From DAORHV01 sp964434575 (lineage in GTDB: Bacteria; Patescibacteriota; Gracilibacteria; Peribacterales; Peribacteraceae): DNA of 9,929 nucleotides. The notes beneath the pieces were generated by a model. The model saw only the letters and a list, made by a program, of their open reading frames with translations. It was not told the origin of the DNA and made no database searches. Positions 1-5,191 of the stretch are shown here, piece after piece. Made by a program: the position numbers and the translations under genes. Each line of letters starts with the position of its first letter. Positions within the stretch are counted from its first letter, which is position 1. The stretch lies in the NCBI GenBank assembly GCA_964434575.1, contig CAYSWB010000033.1, forward strand, positions 1 through 9,929, in the 5' to 3' direction.

Positions 1-1775
1 ACCGTCCGGGTGGAACCATCTCCGGTAACTTCCAGGAGATCAAGTCCGCCGGTCTCAAGATCGCCGGCAAGTCGACCGCGACCACGACCACGACCGTTTC
101 CAACGCCAAGAACCGTCAGCTGATGCGCTTTGAGGCGCGTGCCGACGATGCGACGGACGTCTTGGTGACGGAGTTCATCTTCGAGTCGGCCACCAATGCC
201 AGCTTGATCAACGCGAACAACTACACCCTGTGGGTGGACGCGAACGATGACGGCGTGGTGGACACGATTCTCCAGAAAGGAGTCGCTTCCCAGGGAGGCG
301 GCACCGTCACGGCCCAGAGCGTGACCTTCGACAAGCTTACCGGCGGCGGTTACGTCATTGCGAAGCAGAAGACCGTGGTGTTCGAGGTGAAGGCGGACAT
401 CGCCTCCTCGTTGGTGCAGACCGACCCGGTGCTGGCCCTGCGCTTCGACACCGGTTCCACGTTCATCCAGGCCGAGCAGCTGAATGACGGCACGTCCTTG
501 ACGGGCATCCAGACCACCGCGCCCGGCGGGGGAGTCGTCGCCGACAACGGTTCGTACACGAACGGCGGAGCCGCTGCCGAGATCCAGGTGACCACGGCCA
601 CGTCCATTCGCCTGACCATCCGCGACAAGGGAAGCATTTACGTCGCAAAGTCTTCGACGCCGGTGAAAGCCAAGCAGCTCCTTGGCGGAAGCCTCGGCGA
701 CGAGATTCTGCGCCTACAGTTCTTCGCGGTGCATGAAGACATCGACGTCACCGACCTCGTGTTCACGGGCTCGGGCGCCAACGCCGCCAGCCTCACGACC
801 AACGTCGACCGCCTGGAACTGTATCTCGTGGGTGCCACGACGCCGTTCGCCGTCGCCACCGCGGCCGGCTGCGGAGCCGACGCCGTTCCGGCAGCCTCGA
901 TGTGCGCCAACATGGAGAACCACGAGATGCTCGTGAAGAAAGAGGTGAACTTCGACATCCTCGTCCGCCCGCGCATGCGCACGGACGTCGACGGCGCAGT
1001 CGCTTCCCATGTCGTCCAGCTCCGTCTGGACCCGACCGCCAGCACGTCCACCGGCGCCCTGCGCGCACGTGGCGCGCAGTCCAGCAAAGACATGGGTGTC
1101 AACAACGGTGACTCCACGGCCAACGGCGAAGTGTTCATCGGCGTTCTTACCGCCGGTGCCAACACGAGCGTCGTCGGCTCTCTGAACCAGGTCGTCCTGG
1201 CCAAGGTCACTTCGATCACGAACGCCGACCCGAACGCAAACGGCACCGCGATCCCGACCGGCACCCAGCGCGACATCGGTCAGTTCAAGTTCGCCACCGC
1301 CGCTGCCAACAACTTGAAGAACGGCACGAACAAGTGGACGCTCTCCGGTGTGATCTTCACGGTCAACGCCACGAACGTCGACTTGAACTCCGACACCTTC
1401 AAGATCTACAACAAGGCCGACCCGACGCAGAAGCGCCGCTGCTCCGTCGATCAGTCTTCCGGCTCCTCGTCGCTGCTCGTGACCTGCCAGAAGCTGCCGA
1501 CTGCCTCCGGCACTGTCGTCATCAACACCGAGATTGACCCGGGCACCGACTCGACCTTCGCCCTGAACGTTGACGTTCAGAACGCCAAGGTGAGCAACAG
1601 CTCGACGTCGACCCTCCAGGTGTCGATCACCGGCTTTGAGACCCCGGCCTACACCACCTTCGGTGGTTCGACCGGCCACGTCGCTTGGTTGGACAAGGAC
1701 AACTCGACCACGACGAAGTTCTTCTGGGTCGATTACCCGGACACCAGCGTGAACGGCACCAGCTACAATGGTTAA
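1..1775 (+). CDS. Modular surface-layer-type protein, 5'-truncated
   Basis: The reading frame is open from base 3, so the true start lies upstream; the ATG at 123 is internal. The visible 590 residues are rich in Thr, Ala, Asn, Ser and Val and contain no transmembrane segment. At least three related beta-rich modules can be aligned by eye, with core strands beginning near residues 1, 195 and 384 (numbered from the ATG at 123). Each has an LRF/LRLQF/GQFKF-like strand, a DV-VT or WTLSGV strand, then an N/S-rich loop and a further strand. Residues 39-47 (DANDDGVVD, bases 237-263) match the DxNxDGxxD calcium-loop pattern. Cysteine pairs C250/C261 and C440/C455 sit one per module and could form disulfides. 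Codons are strongly C-ending, as in abundant proteins. The natural C-terminus (FWVDYPDTSVNG...) has no SLH or LPxTG sorting signal. Role as an S-layer or surface adhesin subunit is inferred; no named family is certain. Confidence 0.8.
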   Translation, partial: RPGGTISGNFQEIKSAGLKIAGKSTATTTTTVSNAKNRQLMRFEARADDATDVLVTEFIFESATNASLINANNYTLWVDANDDGVVDTILQKGVASQGGGTVTAQSVTFDKLTGGGYVIAKQKTVVFEVKADIASSLVQTDPVLALRFDTGSTFIQAEQLNDGTSLTGIQTTAPGGGVVADNGSYTNGGAAAEIQVTTATSIRLTIRDKGSIYVAKSSTPVKAKQLLGGSLGDEILRLQFFAVHEDIDVTDLVFTGSGANAASLTTNVDRLELYLVGATTPFAVATAAGCGADAVPAASMCANMENHEMLVKKEVNFDILVRPRMRTDVDGAVASHVVQLRLDPTASTSTGALRARGAQSSKDMGVNNGDSTANGEVFIGVLTAGANTSVVGSLNQVVLAKVTSITNADPNANGTAIPTGTQRDIGQFKFATAAANNLKNGTNKWTLSGVIFTVNATNVDLNSDTFKIYNKADPTQKRRCSVDQSSGSSSLLVTCQKLPTASGTVVINTEIDPGTDSTFALNVDVQNAKVSNSSTSTLQVSITGFETPAYTTFGGSTGHVAWLDKDNSTTTKFFWVDYPDTSVNGTSYNG

Positions 1776-1806
1776 GCTTTACCCTTCCTTTCTTTCCCTT
1801 CTCACC
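1764..1806 (+). promoter_or_regulatory. Candidate -10 box and pyrimidine-rich leader of pstS
   Basis: TACAAT at 1764-1769 differs from TATAAT at one position and lies inside the last codons of the surface-protein gene; no convincing -35 is present. It would start a transcript near 1776. Bases 1777-1806, directly before the ATG at 1807, are 28 of 30 pyrimidines and hold no Shine-Dalgarno sequence. No terminator follows the surface-protein stop, so read-through from upstream is equally possible. Confidence 0.35.
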
Positions 1807-2721
1807 ATGCGTTTGTCCCTTTCCACTCTCGGCGCCATCGGCGGCCTGCTGCTCCTGTCGGCATGCTCGCAGGGCGGCGTCGCGCGTCAGAACATCGTCG
1901 TCCAGGGCTCGGACACGGAAGTCCAGCTCGTTTCCACCCTTGCAGAGGCGTTCGGAAAAACGCATCCGGAATCGAACATCTCGGTCGCCGGCGGCGGCAG
2001 CGCCGTGGGCATCGCGGCCCTCATCAACGGCGAGACCGACATCGCCAACTCGTCGCGTCAGATGAAAACCGAGGAAATCGACAAGGCCAAGGCCAACGGC
2101 CGCGACCCGCAGGAATTCATCATCGCCCGCGACGGCCTGTCGGCCATCGTGCACCCGGAGAACCCGGTGAAGGAGCTGACCATGGAACAGCTCGGCAAGA
2201 TCTACAAGGGTGAAATCACCAACTGGAAGGATGTCGGTGGCTCCGACTCCGAGATCGTGCTGTACGGACGTCAGAGCACGTCCGGCACGTTCGGCTTCTT
2301 CCGCGACACGGTGGTGAAGGGGGACTACTCCTCCGCCATGCGCCAGATGGAAGGAACGCAGGCCATCGTCGACGGCGTGCTCTCCACCAAGAACGGCATC
2401 GGCTACGCCGGCGTCGGTTACGTGAAGAGTGCCGACGGGCAGCCCCGCACCGACATCAAGATCCTCCCGATCGCCAAGACGGCCGGCGCCACGGCGTACT
2501 CGCCGCTGGACCGCGCCGCCGTTGATGCCGGCGACTATCCGATCGTCCGCAACATCTACCAGTATCTGCCGGTCCTGCCCAAGAAGGGCATGGCCATCGA
2601 GGCCTTCCTGAAGTTCGAGGCGTCGGCCGAGGGCCAGGCGCTGGTCGAGAAGGGCGGCTTCTACCCGCTCAGCCCCGCCAACATCGCCGCCAACGACGCG
2701 CTGTTCGCGCGGATCAAATAA
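1807..2721 (+). CDS. pstS: PstS-family phosphate-binding lipoprotein
   Basis: 304-aa periplasmic-binding-type protein that should capture inorganic phosphate outside the membrane and deliver it to a PstCAB ABC importer. The N-terminus is a lipoprotein signal: short basic start, hydrophobic stretch and lipobox L17-S-A-C20, so Cys20 would be lipidated. Family motifs are in order: GSDT at 34-37 (usual GSST/GSGT phosphate loop), AGGGSAVGI near 61-69, SSR at 82-84, ITNW at 137-140, and RQSTSGT at 155-161. The length is about normal for the family. An ATG at 1768 is in frame and overlaps the upstream stop codon, but it falls inside the TACAAT hexamer and would translate the pyrimidine tract, so 1807 is preferred. 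It lies 31 bp behind the surface-protein gene and is closed by a terminator; no pstC, pstA, pstB or phoU lies in the window. A related substrate (phosphonate, tungstate) cannot be excluded. Confidence 0.87.
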   Translation: MRLSLSTLGAIGGLLLLSACSQGGVARQNIVVQGSDTEVQLVSTLAEAFGKTHPESNISVAGGGSAVGIAALINGETDIANSSRQMKTEEIDKAKANGRDPQEFIIARDGLSAIVHPENPVKELTMEQLGKIYKGEITNWKDVGGSDSEIVLYGRQSTSGTFGFFRDTVVKGDYSSAMRQMEGTQAIVDGVLSTKNGIGYAGVGYVKSADGQPRTDIKILPIAKTAGATAYSPLDRAAVDAGDYPIVRNIYQYLPVLPKKGMAIEAFLKFEASAEGQALVEKGGFYPLSPANIAANDALFARIK

Positions 2722-2744
2722 ACACGATACCGTTTGCACGACCG

Positions 2745-2768
2745 GCCCCCGCCTCGGCGGGGGCTTTT
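2745..2768 (+). terminator. Rho-independent terminator after pstS
   Basis: A perfect 9-bp inverted repeat, GCCCCCGCC (2745-2753) against GGCGGGGGC (2756-2764), gives at least an 8-bp GC stem with a CTCG loop, followed by TTTT. It begins 23 bp after the pstS stop. The minus strand has no T-run after the stem, so it should act mainly on pstS transcription, although the stem could also block the convergent transcript. Confidence 0.85.
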
Positions 2769-2782
2769 CGTATGCGGATGTT

Positions 2783-4489
2783 TTACGCGGGCAGCGGCGG
2801 CTCGGGCAGCGGCAGCGGTGTGCCGTTGCAGTGCGCCGTGAGCATGTTGCACTCCCAGACGTACTGCGGTCGGGGATTCAGCATCACGTTCCTGGCGGTC
2901 GCGGCCGCATATTGGTTGAACACGGTGTGGCGGTCCACGCCCGACAAGTTGCGCACGACGGAGCGGACTTCCGCGCGCGGCGCTCCGGCGAGCATCAGCA
3001 GCTGGATCTTGGCCAGACGGAGGTCCAGGCTGGACGGGGCGCGGGCGATCTCTTGGTCCACGATGGCGATGACGGCGCGGTAGTTGCGCGCCTCCAGGAG
3101 CGGCTGCAATTCGGCATGGCGGCGGCAGAGCGCCAGGTTGCCCGGAAGGTTCACGCCGCTGCCGTCCTGCAGGCTGATGACGGTGGACAGAGAACGCGTG
3201 TCGATCGGATTCGGCCCCACTCGTCCTTCCTGATAACCGCGCTCGAGCAGTTGCTCGTCGGTTTCACCAGGGCGGCGCTGCACCACCTGGATGCCGGCCT
3301 GGCGGCGGCCGTTGCCGGTGGTGTCCACGATACGCAGGGAGCCGTCCGCTTCGAACCATGCGGCCATCACGTGTCCCTTGCCATCCAGCGCGCCGGTGCT
3401 TGCGTCGCGGGTGGACGTGGATGTTTCGATGGCGAAGGCGGCCTTGCCCTGCAATTGCGCGATGTAGGCGAACGCAAGACCGATGTCATCGCAGTCTCCG
3501 TACATGCGGCCTTCCGAGTTGTACGTTGTCAGGAATTCCAGCGGCGGAACCCAGCGCTCGTTCGGTTCGTACGCGTCGGGACCCTTGTTGATCATCCGTT
3601 GTCGCTGACCTTGGTCGCGGTCGCGCGTGTAGCGGAACATGTTCTCCATGAACTGGTTGATGCGTTCGGTCGTGTTCAGCCGGTCGGCCAGGTGACGTGC
3701 GTAATTCTCGCGGGTGCCGAAACGCTCCACGGTGAACGTGAACTGACGGCGGAACTCGGCTTCGGTCGTCGGCCACGTTTCGCGGCTCAGGTCCGGAAGG
3801 CCGGCCGGCGGCGCCGTGCGGGTTTCCGTCACGGGCGGGATCAGTCGTGATTCGGTAGGCGGCGGCGGAGAAGGCGGCGGAGGCGGGGGAGTTTCGACGC
3901 GGCGGCGGGCTGTATCCACCAGGCGGCCAACCCCCGAGGTGTCGGGAGTGCGCTCGGACGAATCTTCCGCTGCCCAGCGTTCGAATGCCTGCAGCAGGCG
4001 CTCCAGTCCGTCGACGCGGTTCTCGCTGAAGTCGGACGGCCGCTCGACGCTTTCCGGTCCCACGCCGAGCGAAGCGGTTTCCTCGCCGCGCCACTTGGCG
4101 GCTTCCTGGCCTATTTTACGAATTTCCGCGCGAAGAGCTTCGAGTTCGCCGGCAACCGGGTCGTCGTCGGGCACGGATGCGCGAGCGGATTCGGCATTGC
4201 GATCGGTGTCACCCATCGTCTTGTCGAAGGCCTCCAGCAGGCCGCCCAGTTTTTCGAGAGCTTCCTTGAACTGCTGCTGCTCCGGCTGGTTGTCGGCGCC
4301 CTCCGGACTCATGAACTGCAGCGTGGTCTTGCCGCCCAGGTACGTGAGGTTTTCACGCCGAACGATGGTCAGGAAACTTTCGTTCAGCGAATTTGCTTTA
4401 TCGAGGAAGGCTTGGGCCCGCGCCGTGGCGGCGCGGATGCGGTCCATTCCGCCTTTCGGCGGAACATTCGAAAGCGGGGGATTCGTCAT
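2783..4489 (-). CDS. Transglutaminase-like domain protein with coiled-coil N-terminus
   Basis: 568 aa. No signal peptide or membrane segment is visible, so it is probably cytoplasmic. Order of regions: polar alpha-helical, probably coiled-coil, N-terminal part (about 15-135); acidic linker; proline run 201-211 broken once by Ser; helical segment 240-300; transglutaminase-like core about 310-400; helical tail 450-530 whose ARNYRAVIAIVDQEIARAP stretch looks TPR-like. The core carries the expected triad: C333 in YGDCDD, H373 in GKGHVMAAW and D389 in IVDTTG. Related domains act as cysteine peptidases, protein crosslinkers or deamidases; the substrate cannot be told. The start at 4489 is chosen because an in-frame ATG at 4546 lies within the -35 box of the near-consensus promoter driving this gene. 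It runs convergent to pstS and divergent from the SRPBCC gene. No Shine-Dalgarno sequence precedes the ATG. Confidence 0.82.
   Translation of the reverse strand: MTNPPLSNVPPKGGMDRIRAATARAQAFLDKANSLNESFLTIVRRENLTYLGGKTTLQFMSPEGADNQPEQQQFKEALEKLGGLLEAFDKTMGDTDRNAESARASVPDDDPVAGELEALRAEIRKIGQEAAKWRGEETASLGVGPESVERPSDFSENRVDGLERLLQAFERWAAEDSSERTPDTSGVGRLVDTARRRVETPPPPPPSPPPPTESRLIPPVTETRTAPPAGLPDLSRETWPTTEAEFRRQFTFTVERFGTRENYARHLADRLNTTERINQFMENMFRYTRDRDQGQRQRMINKGPDAYEPNERWVPPLEFLTTYNSEGRMYGDCDDIGLAFAYIAQLQGKAAFAIETSTSTRDASTGALDGKGHVMAAWFEADGSLRIVDTTGNGRRQAGIQVVQRRPGETDEQLLERGYQEGRVGPNPIDTRSLSTVISLQDGSGVNLPGNLALCRRHAELQPLLEARNYRAVIAIVDQEIARAPSSLDLRLAKIQLLMLAGAPRAEVRSVVRNLSGVDRHTVFNQYAAATARNVMLNPRPQYVWECNMLTAHCNGTPLPLPEPPLPA
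4447..4464 (-). other. Stem-loop with GAAA tetraloop early in the transglutaminase CDS
   Basis: In the mRNA sense, TTCCGCC-GAAA-GGCGGAA forms a perfect 7-bp stem capped by a GNRA-type tetraloop, 26-43 nt into the coding sequence. It encodes the residues around PPKGG. It may affect translation from the short leader, or be a by-product of the Pro/Gly codons. Confidence 0.4.
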
Positions 4490-4506
4490 GGGATCTGGGG
4501 GTGTGT

Positions 4507-4526
4507 TTGTATACCTTATTATACAA
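4507..4526. promoter_or_regulatory. 20-bp palindrome, candidate operator
   Basis: TTGTATA-N6-TATACAA is a perfect 7-bp inverted repeat. It covers the -10 box and predicted start point of the minus-strand promoter, the usual place for a dimeric repressor to block RNA polymerase. It lies between divergent genes. Part of the symmetry comes from the TATA-like core itself, and no regulator gene is present in the window. Confidence 0.45.
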
Positions 4527-4546
4527 TAATTTCTATTTATTATCAA
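4518..4546 (-). promoter_or_regulatory. Near-consensus sigma-70-type promoter of the transglutaminase-like gene
   Basis: On the minus strand, TTGATA (4546-4541, 5 of 6 to TTGACA), a 17-bp AT-rich spacer and TATAAT (4523-4518, 6 of 6) form the best promoter in the window. Transcription should start near 4510-4511, leaving a leader of about 20 nt before the ATG at 4489. The leader is A/C-rich and has no Shine-Dalgarno sequence. Confidence 0.88.
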
Positions 4547-4575
4547 ACTACGGAACCGGGCTTCCGGCAGCGTTC

Positions 4576-4584
4576 TGCTACCAT
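4576..4584 (+). promoter_or_regulatory. Candidate extended -10 promoter of the SRPBCC gene
   Basis: TGC-TACCAT matches the extended -10 pattern TGnTAnnnT. It lies 7 nt before the ATG at 4592, so the transcript would begin at or next to that ATG. No good -35 is seen. It overlaps the alternative start at 4583. Confidence 0.4.
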
Positions 4585-4591
4585 GGACCCC

Positions 4592-5071
4592 ATGGATGCG
4601 ACCGAATACCGGTTCGTCACCCGCTGGCGCGTTCCGGGCACTTGCGAGGCCGTGTACGCCATTTTAGAGGATGTTCCGCGCGTTGCGAGGTTTTGGCCAC
4701 AGCTCTACAGAACCGCGGCCGTCACGGAGCCGGGTGACGGCGTACGAGGGAAGACCGTCGCGGCAGAAACGAAGGGGTTCTTGCCGTACGTCATCCATTG
4801 GAATTTCCGCGTCACCGACAGCGACCGGCCGCACGGCTTCGCCATCGAGGCATGGGGCGACCTGGTCGGTTCCGGCCGCTGGACGTTCGTGCAGGACGGC
4901 ACGGACGTGGATGTCACGTACCATTGGTCCGTCCGAAGCGAGAAGCCGCTCCTGAAGCGCCTGTCGTTCCTACTTCGGCCTTTGTTCGCTCTCAACCACA
5001 ACTGGGTGATGGACCGCGGGCGCGATGGATTGCTGCGCGAACTGGCGAAAGAACGCCCCGCCGCTCTGTAA
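4592..5071 (+). CDS. SRPBCC (START-like / polyketide cyclase-type) protein
   Basis: 159-aa soluble single-domain protein. It has the SRPBCC layout: a first beta strand (EYRFVTRWRV), a helix with VYAILEDVPRVARFWP matching the usual V-W-x-x-L-D-x-x-x-x-x-W pattern, then alternating strands (including WNFRVTDSD, FAIEAWGDL, GRWTFVQDGTDVDVTYHWSV), and a long C-terminal helix (about 122-155) that closes the pocket. These proteins bind hydrophobic ligands; some are cyclases, lipid carriers or toxin-like RatA/COQ10 relatives, and which applies here is unknown. The start at 4592 is preferred over the in-frame ATG at 4583 because 4583 overlaps the candidate -10 box; both keep the whole domain. No signal peptide is visible. 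Divergent from the transglutaminase-like gene, sharing an AT-rich control region, and followed 120 bp later by the SLH-propeller gene with no terminator between. Confidence 0.8.
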   Translation: MDATEYRFVTRWRVPGTCEAVYAILEDVPRVARFWPQLYRTAAVTEPGDGVRGKTVAAETKGFLPYVIHWNFRVTDSDRPHGFAIEAWGDLVGSGRWTFVQDGTDVDVTYHWSVRSEKPLLKRLSFLLRPLFALNHNWVMDRGRDGLLRELAKERPAAL

Positions 5072-5191
5072 CCTTTTCCTTTCCCATGCGTAATACCGTG
5101 TGTAGACCGTCGAATCCGTCGGTAATTCCGTCGCCGGACAGACGTCATCTTCCGTCACACGGAACTTTCCATTCCTTCCCCTCATAGTCCG
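5072..5191 (+). promoter_or_regulatory. Leader region of the SLH-propeller gene with pyrimidine tracts
   Basis: This 120-bp gap starts with a pure 14-nt pyrimidine run (5072-5085) and ends with another tract (5165-5183, one purine in 19) just before the ATG at 5192. Between them, CCGTC occurs four times (5107, 5116, 5128, 5152), the first three as CCGTCG. No convincing promoter, terminator or Shine-Dalgarno site was found, so the gene may be read through from the SRPBCC gene. Confidence 0.3.
5086..5187 (+). CDS. Possible 33-aa leader ORF
   Basis: An ATG directly after the pyrimidine run at 5072-5085 opens 33 codons, rich in Ser and Pro, ending with TAG four bases before the SLH-propeller start at 5192. 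Its start context (pyrimidine tract then ATGCG) resembles that of pstS at 1807. It could be a small upstream ORF coupled to the next gene. It has no recognisable family and may simply be non-coding leader. Confidence 0.15.
   Translation: MRNTVCRPSNPSVIPSPDRRHLPSHGTFHSFPS

Noticed and set aside
82..102. Short ACCACG repeat
   Set aside because: Just a run of Thr codons in the surface protein; too short to be a functional tandem repeat.
714..1679. 321-codon minus-strand frame inside the surface-protein gene
   Set aside because: Gly/Arg/Val-rich low-complexity translation, a shadow of the clear plus-strand repeats.
1768..1806. Earlier pstS start at ATG 1768 overlapping the upstream stop
   Set aside because: It falls inside the TACAAT box and would code through a pyrimidine tract; 1807 gives a compact lipoprotein signal. 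Not fully excluded.
1627..2739. 370-codon minus-strand frame opposite pstS
   Set aside because: Covers both the end of the surface gene and all of pstS and has no family motifs; a shadow of high-GC coding sequence.
3857..3889. G-rich plus-strand run, possible G-quadruplex
   Set aside because: Mostly GG runs with one GGGGG; explained by the proline codons on the other strand.
2831..4529. Plus-strand frames (2831-3850 and 3816-4529) opposite the transglutaminase-like gene
   Set aside because: No domains; the minus-strand gene has a catalytic triad and a near-consensus promoter at the right place.
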